From positions 56,764,202-56,828,201 of the forward strand of contig JAJLRJ010000001.1 of assembly GCA_024195265.1 (NCBI GenBank): DNA of 64,000 nt, read 5' to 3'. Made by a program: the position numbers and the translations under genes. The notes under the pieces are model-generated. The model saw only the letters and a program-made list of their open reading frames with translations. It did not search any database and was not told the origin of the DNA. Positions within the stretch are counted from its first letter, which is position 1, and each line of letters begins with the position of its first letter. Shown here piece after piece: positions 41,401-48,134 of this stretch. Origin of the DNA: Dendrophyllia cribrosa (lineage: Eukaryota > Cnidaria > Anthozoa > Scleractinia > Dendrophylliidae).

Positions 41401-44203
41401 AAATACACCATTGCTATTAGCTAAACTAAACAAGCCAATGAGATATTTGATCCCCACAAAACGCTCAAAAGTGGCTAACAATGAACAATCTATAGCTACA
41501 ACGGAATGATTTTGAATTATTCTACAAGACCTTTCACATGGGAGCAACTGATGAGGTTCACCAAAGAACTCTGTAAGAATTACAACACAGCTACCATGCT
41601 GGAGATTCAAAAATTTCATGCCGGATTCAATGATGGCAAATAGCGTCTAACAATGGAGTTACTGCCCAGCTCCGAGAAACGCAACTTAAACGTAGAATAA
41701 ACTTTGAGGAGCTAAAAACAATAGCTAGATGCCACTTTTTTTCAATAGAGACCATGACTATCGCATAAGACTTGGATCTTAGACTTTTTTTAGCCGTGCT
41801 CGCAAATTATGCTAACCGCAGACTTGCGCTTACATTAACTGATCCTAAGCAGCGACTTATTCACACTTAAGTGACTACTACTGATTCTGCAACACTTTTA
41901 AAGTGAGCCAAAGAAACTGCCCATGATTGCACAAACGATGGCATAACTGAATATTCATAACGGCTCTGGAAAGCGTAATGTTTAATGTCAGTATCACAGC
42001 TAGAGACTATTTGCTAAGATTAAAGAATCTACAACATTGAGAACAACAGGCTTGTTATATCTTAGTTTTGATCTAAAAGGAAAAATCTCTCAGGCCATTA
42101 CTTGGGGTTTTCTCTATTTTAAAACTGGGCTGAAATGCTTTTAGTGACGAGCAGGGTTTGTGTTAGGCCTGTCACCTTTTATAAAGATTTAAGTCAATAT
42201 GACCACGGGACTTGTAAAGTAGCCTCTTATCAATGTATGACATTATATTACCACAGGTGCTGATTGAAGACAGTGGTGAAAGGCGCATTTTAGCAGTGGG
42301 TGCCGTTTTTGAAGGTTACGACTGTCACTGGGAGCCAGGATGGAAGGAAGGAACAGTCGGCTATCACGTGGATGATGGTAAAATATTTGAACCCGGCTGC
42401 GATGAACAGGGGAGAGAACTTGAAGGTAATGTATGGATATGTAGGGTCGAACTATCGTTTTAAACCCACAGTGAGGGCCGGACGATAAGTTCACAGTCAT
42501 AAACTGATTTGTCTCTATTGTCGCTTTGTTTCCTTAAACAAAAACCTTTGCTCGACAATATCTCTCTCTTTGAGCAGTTGTAAAATTGGGTACCTGCAAA
42601 TAGTCAGGGGAATCTAATAAAATGCTGGCTGGTAACCCTGAGGTGAACTAGCATACCAACTAGGGATACTCCTCTTCACACCATGAAGCATCTTGGGCAG
42701 CTTGTGGCTACGAACCGATCTGACTGTTCATGCCTGACATTCAGGGAGATACGGGTATTGTTGAGTAGTACTGTAGCTCTTCCAGAACTCTATTTTTATT
42801 GGCCCCGTAGTACTGTAGCTTCTATTGTGTTTAGGTCTAGGGCTATTGTTTGTGTTGTTTAACCTATTGTTTTGTTAACCAATCACTAAGCTTGTCTGGA
42901 AAGGTACAGCCTCTCCCGTATTGTTACGTGGTACGGCACGTGACATGGTCTTGTCGTTCACGTATTATTTTCATATTTTCAGACGCCATGGCGTACCGCG
43001 GTGATCTCATCGCCTGCGAAGTGGATTTTGATGGTGCAACAAATGAAACGCTTCCAGTTTTGTTCTTCTTGAACGGTAGAAAGGTTGATCAAGCTATGAT
43101 GAAGCGCAAAACTGGTGAAGCGAAACCATTTCCCTTCATTTCAATGGGATATGAAGGAATTCGAGTTCTCGCCCAGGTACGTTAATTTGCTTAATCATAA
43201 CTACACAAAATTCTAAATTTTGGGGGATTGGCTATTAGCAGCCCCTATTTGAACACTAATAGGACAGTGTACGCGTCATCACGCACTCTGTTATAGAACA
43301 GGTGCACTTGGCTTCCTTTTCTATTTGTCCTTTTATTTACCATAAGGTTAGAAACTACTATTTTTTCTCAACCTTTGTTGTAGAGATGATACATTGGCAG
43401 TTAACAGGACTTCGTGTCGTCCAATTCGGTCTCTTATCATACTCGTGATTTTAGAACAGTCAAATCAGACTTCCGCCAGGAGGTCTCCCAAATTTGTTTA
43501 ATAACTCGCGTGATTACAGACTGAATTGGACACCACTTCACCTGCTTGTCTTTTTTTTATAATATGAACCTTAAACTTTTAACAAAAGATAAATCAGATT
43601 TTTATGACTATGAAAACATTTTAGGATAGTTTTAATTTAAAAAATGCGTGACGAGGAAACCGTTTTTAAAAACGCGAGCTTTAAGCGAGTGTTTCGTATT
43701 CTCCCAAACTTCTATGTGTGTTTCTGTTAGGAAATAGTTTAACCATACAGTTCTGGACTCGATTGTTCAAGCGTTATACCCGGGATAAATCAATATGATC
43801 CAGCAGATAAGCGTTCACAAAACCAGTCGCGTTATTCACTGGATAGAGATTTATCTTTTGAACAACCGAGTCCAGACAGGCAATTCATGTTTATGCAGCT
43901 TTTTTGTAAATTTAGATGTGCCCGACAAGTGACAGCGGTATGCCCTTCTGTCATGCGTCTCCTGAACAGCAGCTCGCTAAAGATGACGGGATAGATTTGA
44001 CACACTATTACAAGCTGAGGGAAGATATAGAGAAGATGGAAAGAGAGAGGAAAGTGCAGACAATGGAACAGTGGAAGATGCTGATGGAAATTCGAAATCT
44101 AGTGATGCTTTCGATGCCGGAAAGGAAAACGAAGGAAAGAGCTGACAGTGACGATGTGGTCGGCTCGGAGGATGGGGTTACTAGAATCTCAGTTATCACT
44201 TAA
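24094..44203 (+). CDS. Gene A: TRPC-like channel with inserted VWA domain and C-terminal SPRY (spliced)
   Basis: Sixteen exons with consensus splice sites join in phase into 1095 codons: 24094-24218, 25168-25365, 27300-27618, 28451-28767, 30506-30734, 31162-31185, 31694-32036, 32855-33208, 36597-36786, 37513-37683, 38033-38111, 39568-39692, 39849-40010, 42257-42425, 42983-43176, 43916-44203. Order: helical N-terminal segment, TRPC-type linker and pre-S1 helix, VWA-like domain, S1-S6 with pore, TRP-box region, SPRY, coiled coil. A plasma-membrane cation channel is inferred from the six helices. The usual TRPC ankyrin repeats are not seen. The true 5' end is uncertain (see exon 325-616). Several introns hold transposons, including a Penelope-like copy. 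Confidence 0.8.
24418..24720. repeat. MITE with TTATTCGATTAAGCGC ends
   Basis: Left TTTATTCGATTAAGCGCC and right GCGCTTAATCGAATAAATAA are inverted. Interior repeats GGGCGCTT several times. It lies in an intron of gene A. Confidence 0.6.
25168..25365 (+). CDS. Gene A exon 3: helical N-terminal segment
   Basis: Acceptor CCGCAG, donor GAG|GTAACG, 66 codons, phase 0 at both ends. Reads VNKILKDLVKSAVNPE and CLDFVVDKAIDTEQKE. Acidic and helical, no named domain. Confidence 0.6.
26056..26245. repeat. Single arm of the 36.9-kb foldback MITE family
   Basis: AGTGGCTCGCAATGGTTCCC, ATCAACCAAATGCGCAGTCA and CAACAGTATAACCTGTT match the left arm at 36890-37080 in order. The partner arm is missing. Confidence 0.6.
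26394..26420. repeat. (TA)n microsatellite
   Basis: About 13 TA units, inserted in the repeat shared with 145-323. Confidence 0.9.
26421..26888. repeat. Tandem duplication, ~245 bp period
   Basis: TACCATATTTTAAGATGTCT starts units at 26421 and 26666. They are about 97 percent alike by eye and both end GCCGATTGAAAATGTAGG. The central part (GAAGTTTCTTGTTTATCGTC) is also found at 268-287 before the death-domain-like exon. Confidence 0.8.
27300..27618 (+). CDS. Gene A exon 4: TRPC linker and pre-S1 region
   Basis: Acceptor CTTCAG, donor AGAG|GTTTGT. Reads FHQFISHPVVYNLLNSRWY, RKKPWTSASRWGY and PVLDMIFSPIFFALFF. This order (F-I-x-H-P, L..W-Y, then a hydrophobic helix) is the linker helix and pre-S1 segment of TRPC channels. 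The alternative read-through to a stop at 27665 would end the protein; the GT donor gives phase 1, exactly what exon 5 needs. Confidence 0.7.
27919..28070 (-). repeat. Retroposon 3' end with (TATTG)n tail
   Basis: On the minus strand TTTTTTGTAAAGATCTTGTG, GTTGAAATAAAAATATTGTA and repeated TATTG units form a typical simple-repeat-tailed LINE or SINE 3' end, in an intron of gene A. Confidence 0.5.
28451..28767 (+). CDS. Gene A exon 5: first half of VWA-like domain
   Basis: Acceptor TTGTAG, donor AAG|GTTAGG. Strand 1 ELCFVVTLNQKAT, helix AEEAFKLIQKTISYTIHKYG, strand NYSVILRDEDN, then VSSLQNRVEEL and SPQLYEDLCDARDAF. The alternating strands and helices follow the VWA (Rossmann) fold. The usual DxSxS metal site after strand 1 reads TLNQK, so the metal-binding site is lost. 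Confidence 0.7.
29141..29302. repeat. Foldback hairpin repeat, ~80-bp arms
   Basis: GTAATCACATGATT..GAGTGCAATTTGG through CACAAATTGCACGAGCCG pairs nearly perfectly with the sequence after the loop CTTCGG. Located in an intron of gene A. Confidence 0.85.
29303..30505. other. Intron of gene A without recognised feature
   Basis: No open frame or repeat recognised. A C-rich stretch lies at 30409-30437. Confidence 0.5.
30506..30734 (+). CDS. Gene A exon 6: second half of VWA-like domain
   Basis: Acceptor TCTTAAG, donor CAAG|GTAAAA, 229 nt, phase 0 to 1. Reads VLVVFTNDKLSKV (strand 4), PVLDEIAKLGVQVIPVGIG (helix and strand 5) and ELGKIARKNP, then APETLGNAII. This is the C-terminal half of a VWA fold (VxVxFTDG..., GVxVIxVGIG). 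Confidence 0.75.
31162..31185 (+). CDS. Gene A exon 7: 24-nt microexon
   Basis: Flanked by TTTAACAG and GTAAGA. It adds GVEGKDIF and preserves phase 1 between exon 6 and exon 8 (D completed across the junction). Eight residues link the VWA domain to the S1 region. Confidence 0.65.
31694..32036 (+). CDS. Gene A exon 8: S1 and S2
   Basis: Acceptor TTCACAG, donor TTTCAG|GTACAT. Reads YFTTPCFIFIRDTLSYIAIL (S1, with the TRPC pattern P..F...SY..FL), LEWIIFILFLGRILIEVDQF (S2, EW...LG.I..E) and a charged loop KNPEKKSARQRSHQ with an acidic end before S3. Confidence 0.8.
32299..32674. repeat. MITE with TTAGG-type TTTACATGGAAAG ends and nested palindromes
   Basis: Ends GGCTCTATTTACATGGAAAG and CTTTCCATGTAAATGGGGCC are inverted and flanked by TTA and TAA. 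Inside, GGATGATCCTAG(T/C)GCTAGGA palindromes recur four or five times. Related in style to the 14701 MITE. Lies in intron 8 of gene A. Confidence 0.75.
32855..33208 (+). CDS. Gene A exon 9: S3, S4 and S5
   Basis: Acceptor TTTTTCAG, donor GTCT|GTAAGT. WNVLDFIILIIYIPTFILRM (S3), YLHGLIAMILTMRVFGHVME (S4 with few basic residues), then GLGAIQIALFFIIWDVLAIF and FFATILAFSLAITKIYV (S4-S5 linker and S5). Pattern LGxxQIxLxxxxxDxxxF matches TRPC channels. Confidence 0.85.
33801..35797 (-). mobile_element. Penelope-like element, family 1, copy C (5'-truncated)
   Basis: Flanked by the 13-bp direct repeat TGCTCCTTGATCA (33788-33800, 35798-35810). The 3' end CTAAATTCTCG abuts the repeat exactly as in copy A at 17461, which fixes the boundary independently. 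It holds reverse transcriptase, GIY-YIG endonuclease, 3' region and ribozyme motif. Inserted antisense in intron 9 of gene A. Confidence 0.85.
33855..33903 (-). ncRNA. Hammerhead-like ribozyme motif (PLE family 1, copy C)
   Basis: Same stem I, core, stem II and GAA-ACGT-C as copies A and B; the only nearby change (G for A at 33854) lies outside the fold. Confidence 0.55.
33994..35895 (-). CDS. Penelope-like reverse transcriptase / GIY-YIG endonuclease (633 codons)
   Basis: Reverse transcriptase landmarks in order: ADKGGAVVVW, GRPIVSACSCP, TMDITSLYTVIPND (motif A Asp), NGVAMGTKMGPSYANLF (motif B), YGRYIDDCIG (catalytic YIDD), SVAFLDINISI. Then a Cys-rich linker (CTRTRCNTCPF), GIY-YIG core IYCITCTFCKKIYIGETGR, and HFNLTNHS. 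It would copy element RNA onto a nick made by its endonuclease, in the nucleus. About 200 N-terminal residues of the usual protein are missing. By the target duplication, the first ~33 codons come from host DNA, so the start is not genuine. Confidence 0.85.
   Translation of the reverse strand: MFCFVEYEQSLLYLNQIRYKNNLNNLNNLIKEHIVIKAADKGGAVVVWRTDLYRQEAFRQLSDTAFYAKVDKDLTSTNQKIVKETIQDLITKQQLPVTANNLIITTPRTSRVYFKPKIHKPNNPGRPIVSACSCPTELISSYLDKIMAPIVKSLPSYIKDTNHALEIFRDFSFASENKLIFTMDITSLYTVIPNDEGLQALKYFFDQRSIQNPSSETLLRLAELVLTLNCFSFSQNYYKQVNGVAMGTKMGPSYANLFVGHIEDKFFNQYHGTKPELYGRYIDDCIGATSSSKEELNQFITSVNTFHPALKYTWEISETSVAFLDINISINGNSLSTSVHYKPTDSHSYLLHSSSHPSHVKNAIPYSQFLRLRRLCSDDSDFSNKSEEMCQFFKKRGYPDSVVNTGQQRAQQIDRQSALQTPQKEENERIPFTLTFHPHNNTVKSIILKNFKLLQNDPETGRIFSQPPLISFKRDKNIGNFLVTSALKSDDVPGTFKCTRTRCNTCPFIHNADKITGPKRSIKITDRFTCTSVNVIYCITCTFCKKIYIGETGRRLGDRFREHLRDVEKNDKDASKPVARHFNLTNHSKQHMTICGLSLHQGNTESRKNLEQKIIFQIGTLKPHGINERFSFN
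35975..36024. repeat. Two poly-C tracts
   Basis: C runs of about 17 and 20 separated by GCCTTGTG, in intron 9 of gene A. The open frames through it are artefacts of homopolymers. Confidence 0.9.
36597..36786 (+). CDS. Gene A exon 10: pore helix and S6
   Basis: Acceptor TTTTCAG, donor TTCAG|GTATGA. Reads WWIIAKHLAWSLLGITGYET (pore loop, W..LG) and FLLYSLFLIMGVILLINMMV ending ALLSNTYQRVQ. LLINMxxAxxSNTYQxV is the S6 signature of TRPC channels. Confidence 0.9.
36890..37395. repeat. Foldback MITE with ~240-bp arms
   Basis: Ends GGTGGCTCACAA (inverted right) and GTGGCTCACAAC (left). Shared arm landmarks TATCAAACAAATGCCCAGTCA, AACAGGTTA..ATAG.AACAG and AAGACACCCTTAAT. The centre is CCATTTTCTTATTATGGA. 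It lies in intron 10 of gene A. Related copies occur at 26056 and 46240. Confidence 0.85.
37513..37683 (+). CDS. Gene A exon 11: TRP box region
   Basis: 57 codons, phase 0. DNSLKEWSFKKAITIRTY followed by PVPVPLNLVSIPIMGIW. EWxFxxxxxxxxY and PVPxNLxxxP are the TRP helix and its follow-up in TRPC channels. Ends in CCVSEKDRLDESGR. Confidence 0.85.
38033..38111 (+). CDS. Gene A exon 12
   Basis: 79 nt; reads KNALDNLTKKLERTYFATYG then YSFPLT. Length and sequence match gene B exon 62681-62759. Amphipathic helix, possibly coiled coil. Confidence 0.75.
38528..38689. mobile_element. MITE, 162 bp, TTA duplication
   Basis: Ends GGGCC(A/T)GGTCGCACTACAGTC extend to about 46 bp of inverted repeat (through TTAGCCCGTGCAAAA). 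TTA at 38525-38527 and 38690-38692. PIF/Harbinger-like. In intron 12 of gene A. Confidence 0.8.
39048..39163. repeat. Foldback hairpin repeat, ~50-bp arms
   Basis: AACAGTTATTCATC, CCGAATATGAGCTGATATAT and AACCAAC pair with the right half; loop around TCGGCGTAGCGCCTC. Confidence 0.8.
39568..39692 (+). CDS. Gene A exon 13
   Basis: 125 nt, acceptor CTTAG, donor AAC|GTAAGT. ERKMDQLLRETKGSRRMANQ then IVQRVFRQQGWKQDK. Same length as gene B exon 61766-61890. Charged helix. Confidence 0.75.
39849..40010 (+). CDS. Gene A exon 14: start of SPRY-associated region
   Basis: 54 codons: AWESLGIGIKGCLLTYEGPD, CDVC, then HGARYLMPFTPETPRIE. Gene B has the same exon four codons shorter. The CxxC pair is conserved (CDGC in B). 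Confidence 0.75.
40345..40868 (+). mobile_element. 5'-truncated non-LTR retrotransposon fragment
   Basis: An open frame (to 40761) reads LRISNHKLMIELGRYNKIPR then CPVCGSNEIEDEIHFLFYC, the C-terminal zinc motif (CxxC...H...C) common at the end of LINE ORF2 proteins. The 3' end is AATAAAGCTAAATGTTG followed by (TTTG)4. In intron 14 of gene A. Confidence 0.75.
40904..40927. repeat. (ATA)n microsatellite
   Basis: Six or seven ATA units. Confidence 0.8.
41098..41260 (+). repeat. tRNA-derived SINE
   Basis: Head GGCTTGGTAGCTCAATGGAT with B box GGTTCGAATCC (41151-41161), then CAAGCCTGAATTATTTCAGG and ACTGCTTAAGTTGATAGCAC, CTGCGAGGATTACAAACTTC. A tRNA-like cloverleaf is imperfect in the anticodon arm, and the body continues without a gap, so it is not a tRNA gene. 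Confidence 0.65.
41261..42256. other. Intron of gene A without recognised feature
   Basis: AT-rich; no repeat or coding frame that I can support. Confidence 0.5.
42257..42425 (+). CDS. Gene A exon 15: SPRY, first half
   Basis: Acceptor CCACAG, donor GAAG|GTAATG. VLIEDSGERRILAVGAVFEG and PGWKEGTVGYHVDDGKIFEP. (I/V)G-V-V....PGW...TVGYH.DDG..F is the SPRY core as in ryanodine-receptor and RanBP-type SPRY domains. Same length as gene B exon 58155-58323. Confidence 0.85.
42764..42915. repeat. Direct repeat, copy 1 (with 44579-44730)
   Basis: GTAGTACTGTAGCT occurs twice inside, followed by TCTATTGTGTTTAGGTCTAG and GCTTGT.TGGAA.GGTACAG. About 90 percent alike to the copy downstream of gene A. Confidence 0.75.
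42983..43176 (+). CDS. Gene A exon 16: SPRY, second half
   Basis: AMAYRGDLIACEVDFDGATN, LPVLFFLNGRKVDQ and PFPFISMGYEGIRVLAQ. GDxIxCxVDF and FFLNG are the C-terminal strands of SPRY. Gene B copy is one codon shorter. Confidence 0.85.
43916..44203 (+). CDS. Gene A last exon: coiled-coil tail
   Basis: Phase 0 from acceptor TTTAG. MCPTSDSGMPFCHASPEQQ, then YYKLREDIEKMERERKVQ and WKMLMEIRNLVMLSMPERK, a coiled-coil heptad pattern, ending in TRISVIT and TAA. The C-terminus ISVIT may resemble a PDZ ligand (weak). Confidence 0.8.
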   Translation: MCPTSDSGMPFCHASPEQQLAKDDGIDLTHYYKLREDIEKMERERKVQTMEQWKMLMEIRNLVMLSMPERKTKERADSDDVVGSEDGVTRISVIT

Positions 44204-44578
44204 ATGTACGCACATTTCTCAGCTATTAGTTTATTTTGACAGAACTCAGATCCCAGCTATTAGTTAAAAATTCGGCATTCCTTAGCTGACAGTTAAGTAA
44301 AATTTTGGCCATTTCTCAGCTGTTAGTTCAACCCCATCCAGACCCCCAGGAAGGCACATGTGTAAACACTGAGCTGTGTGTTGTTTTGAAAATGACCTAG
44401 CCAGTGTGGATGCTATGCTGAGGGGCTGATTAAAACTGTTTTCGTATATCAGTTGCATTATTCTTTTAACCATAATAAAATAATATATTAATTTCTATTG
44501 CGCACATTCCATAAAATGATCACATTACATAATTTTTATACAATTCTATTTAAAATAATAGTCAAGTCCTTTTTAGAG

Positions 44579-44730
44579 TAGTACTGTAGCTCTTCCAGAC
44601 CTCTAATTTTATTGGCCCTGTAGTACTGTAGCTTCTATTGTGTTTAGGTCTAGGGCTATTGTTTGTGTTGTTTAACCTATTGTTTCGTTAACCAGTCACT
44701 GAGCTTGTTTGGAAGGGTACAGTCTCTCTC
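44579..44730. repeat. Direct repeat, copy 2
   Basis: Same landmarks as 42764-42915, 376 bp after the gene A stop. Confidence 0.75.
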
Positions 44731-44734
44731 CCTT

Positions 44735-45030
44735 TTTAAAGGCTATACTCAGAGTAAGTATTCCCCCTAATTATTAGTAAGTCTGTCATTAAATTATCTA
44801 ACGAGTTGCTAACTGTTATCAGTTGCATCGCTGTTTTAACCATTATAAATAAATCAAAAAAATTAAATCCAATGTTATTTACCAGTATTTATCATGTAGG
44901 ATACTTGGCCAGAGGTCTTTTTTTGGAAGCTATACACTCACATTATGTATTTCTCCAATAATTAGCAAGTCTCTAATTAAATTAATCTAATAACGAGTTG
45001 TTTATTGCTGCTAATAAAGAACTATTATCC
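44735..45030. repeat. 3' flank shared in inverted form with gene B
   Basis: GGCTATACTCAGAGTAAGTA, TTACCAGTATTTA, GATACTTGGCCAGAGG and TCTAATTAAATTAATCTAATAACGAG recur in reverse complement at 55590-55880, downstream of gene B. Confidence 0.75.
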
Positions 45031-45805
45031 ATTCCTTTGACTCTTGACCGTACGAATACGTCCCCTACACAACATCGCATTGAATGAACAGGCTGAACAA
45101 AATCATTCTTCATGGCACAAAATGTCTGATAATAGTGCAAAATATAGATCAGACGTTTTGATTCAACCCTTTTATGGCCAGTAGAAAAGGAATCCATTTT
45201 ATTTAGTTCTTTAATCCGAAATTCTTTGACTTCTATCCTTCCAGCCACCAAGGAAAGATTCGAATAGCTGTAAATGAAAGCGAGCTCCCTAGTACCCTGT
45301 TAACAGAGTCCCTCTTCGACTTTCGATCAGTAAAAGGAAGATCGAAGGGAGCTCTGCTGTTGTAGCAAGGTTGTTTCTTGTTTCCTGGGAATCCAGCCCA
45401 GGCAATAATATGTTAAGGTGAATTGAAGTGTGTGACACTTTCACTTCAAAAGATATATCTACGAGTATCTTAGTCAATTATTTTTGGCCTCCACCAAACA
45501 ACTTCGCCCTCTCCTCCATAAATCATTGTTTTTTTTCCTTTAAGTCTCATATGATATTCAAAGAGAGGGAACATTATAAATCATTATTAGACATTCCAGT
45601 CCTAAAACATGGGGGACAAAATCATCATACGCAGAACGAACCGATCCAGACCAAAGACTGTATTGATATTTTTACCTAGGGTGTGGGTATGGGGTTCAGA
45701 CTAGTTGGTGCTTCGCATGAGCGACTAATTAACAGGAAGCCAAGACTTGTAAGCCGGAAGTCAGATCGAAGAACAAAAAACCCTTGGACAAGGCCGCAAA
45801 AATAC

Positions 45806-45853
45806 GTCACGTGACACAGTATATGTCACGTGACAAATATGTCACGTGACACA
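45806..45853. promoter_or_regulatory. Three CACGTGAC boxes
   Basis: GTCACGTGAC appears at about 45806, 45825 and 45841 with roughly 16-19-bp spacing, a row of E-box/USF-type CACGTG sites directly before a possible ATG at 45861. Function inferred. Confidence 0.45.
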
Positions 45854-45860
45854 CAATAAA

Positions 45861-46085
45861 ATGGCGTTTTCAGAGATTATTTCCAGCGATATGCAGTCGT
45901 GTTTATTTTCTGACAATCTGAAACCGTTTTCAAGATGTAACGAATACATTTTATCATGTTTTACGCAGGAAAATACTCCAGGTTATTTTTTGCACTCCTT
46001 GTCCAGAGGTTTCTTTGCCCGCCATTTTGACCGCGCAGAAGGCCCTGGGGACGAGATTGATGTTACAGTTATTCCGATAATTTAA
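45861..46085 (+). CDS. Short unrecognised ORF after the E-box row
   Basis: ATGGCG in good start context opens 74 codons (MAFSEIISSDMQSCLFSD, CFTQENTPGYFLHSLSRG) and a TAA at 46083. No donor is obvious inside. It could be a first exon, a transposon fragment or chance. No domain recognised. Confidence 0.25.
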   Translation: MAFSEIISSDMQSCLFSDNLKPFSRCNEYILSCFTQENTPGYFLHSLSRGFFARHFDRAEGPGDEIDVTVIPII

Positions 46086-46114
46086 ATAAAAATAATAATT
46101 TTGTTTGGTACAGG

Positions 46115-46158
46115 TTCAGAGCCACCTTAAATTTTCAAAAATTTAAGGTGGCTCTGAA
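46115..46158. repeat. Perfect 21-bp palindrome
   Basis: TTCAGAGCCACCTTAAATTT followed by T, two bases (CA) and the exact complement. Its GGTGGCTC matches the ends of the foldback MITE family. Confidence 0.85.
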
Positions 46159-46239
46159 ACCCCTTCGCAGGAATTTTTTTAAACTTTGCTTAAAGTTATC
46201 TTAACATGCTTATTACAATTCAAAAATAAAATATATGGA

Positions 46240-46512
46240 TCGCAGAGCTCGTTTTTTAGTTATAAGCTGTAAAAGCTAAAACTAAGGGTGTCATTAACAG
46301 GTTATATTGCCACTATGGTAACCTGTTACATCATGTTCACAAATGACTGGGCATTTGTTTGATACCATTATTGAAGCATTAATTGATGGGTCAATACTAC
46401 AATTCTTCATGTTGAAGCTATAATAATGGATCAAACAAATGTCCGGCCATTGCTGAACAAATTGTGCTTTCCGTTATGACGTAACAGGTTACCACAGTAA
46501 CAGTATAACCTG
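46240..46512. repeat. Foldback MITE copy with arms in swapped order
   Basis: The first half corresponds to the right arm of the 36.9-kb element (AGTTATAAGC, AACAGGTTATA.TGCCACTATGG, GACTGGGCATTTGTTTGATAC). The second half corresponds to the left arm (ATCAAACAAATGTC, AACAGTATAACCTGTTTAGGACACCC). Outer ends therefore meet in the middle. Confidence 0.65.
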
Positions 46513-46513
46513 T

Positions 46514-46702
46514 TTAGGACACCCAGACCTTTCGGAGTACACAGCACGGCAGGATTTTGCCCGATTCCACGGCGATAGCGTGAATTTGTTTGATGACGGC
46601 CCGACGTTTTTGCCTGCGTGACATATCTCGCGACATAGCCCTTTTCAACAGTGGCTGAATTAATTCATGAAACTGAGGTACTAGGCTAAGACGAGGTGTC
46701 AC
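46514..46702 (-). other. Unrecognised open frame
   Basis: 62 codons with coding-like composition (LSLVPQFHELIQPLLKRAM, SRRQKRRAVIKQIHAIAVES). Its 5' side has no clear ATG or acceptor. A second frame at 47174-46983 (MSEYRQNSVTNTLKAV) may belong to the same transcript. No domain recognised. Confidence 0.25.
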
Positions 46703-47417
46703 GGGATAAGGAGACGCACTATAATCTATGATTACTACTAGTTTATAACCCCTATTTTTTAGTATCGAAATGTAATCAGTATGTTAAGATGCCATTTTCT
46801 GCAAAGTTTGAAAAGATTATTGGGGAGCGGTTCAGAGCCACACGTTTAGACCGAGCACATCACCTCAGACGGGAAGCCTTGTCAGTGGGTGGATAAGTAA
46901 GTCACGTGGTCAATCTATGAATATTATAAATATTTGTAGTTCGTTTCTTGCAGACTATCATTTTCTTAAGTAACTGTTGTATTTATTCCAAGTATTTCAA
47001 CGTAAACAAGCTATTCTTTCTCGTTGTCACTTCACGTTCAGGCCGCACATCACCCCAGACGGGAAGTCTTGTCACATTTAAAATTCGCAGAGCTTTTTTA
47101 TCTTCTGCGCAACACAAAAAAACCCCCACAGCTTTAAGAGTGTTTGTCACTGAGTTTTGTCGATATTCACTCATTTTCTTGATAACTGGTCTTTGACTCG
47201 ATCGGCATCTATATCAGTGTTTATCTTCCTCAGCCTTCATGATGAAATTAAAAAATGAGGTGTATTCTGCTTTTAAAAGAATAAAAAGAAAGACAACACA
47301 GTAACAATGTTTGATGAACCGTGAAAAGTGAAAGTGTTGAGCTGCGAGCTCAAATATGAAAAATCGCGGCTCGGTAAATATCCACCACTACCCACCTACA
47401 CTGAGGTGAATAGTTGT

Positions 47418-47603
47418 TTTAGTATATACTGAAACAGTGAGATAATATAACAAAAATGATTCTTTTTAACTCATTTATTCCTGTCAACGATTACAATTTT
47501 CGCGCGCAAATTGCTAGGAGGTGAATAGCACTTGCTATTCCGAGTTTCAGTAGCCAATCAGAGCGCGCCAACAATGCTATCCACTGTTTCAGTATATACT
47601 AAA
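47418..47603. repeat. MITE with TTTAGTATATACTGAAACAG ends
   Basis: 22 bp TTTAGTATATACTGAAACAG.. at 47418 and its exact complement at 47582-47603. GC-rich interior with TTTCGCGCGCAAATT. Confidence 0.75.
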
Positions 47604-48134
47604 AATGGATATCAAAGGACGCTACAAAATACCGTTATTCACAATCACTGAAACATTAGCGAACCAGCTGAAAAAGGCCTATTGTTCTAGCCACACCTAA
47701 ATTAATATGAACACAAGTTAAATTTTTGCCAAATACATTGATCTAAATCACTTTTATACCTGGAAAAAGGGTATCTAAAGTTATAGAAATGTTTCTGTTC
47801 TATTAACGAAAAAAGTGGTTTTGACTGAAGTGTTTTATTTATCGATCATAGCCATATCTGTGAAAGCAGATTCTTTCTACTTAACTAAGAGTCATATCTG
47901 TGAAAACAGATTCTTAGAAACTTAACTACGAGTCTGTTGCTAAGGACGCAGGAGGGCTCATCATTAACCAGCGGTTTCCCCCACGACATTATGCCGGCCG
48001 CGCCGGGCTTCAAAAATGGCGCCAAAAATCAAATTTGTAAACACGAACAAAATAAAAACTCCACTAGTTCCCAAAATGTAGCCTTTCGTTTTAACACGGC
48101 CTTTATCTTTTACTGTGACCGAGATTTAATTGTA

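Noticed and set aside
41545..41580. Hammerhead core CTGATGAGG
   Set aside because: No stem II followed by GAAA and no complementary stem I.
43916..44203. Independent small gene starting at ATG 43916
   Set aside because: The ATG directly follows an acceptor, the frame continues from the SPRY exon in phase, and the same exon ends gene B.
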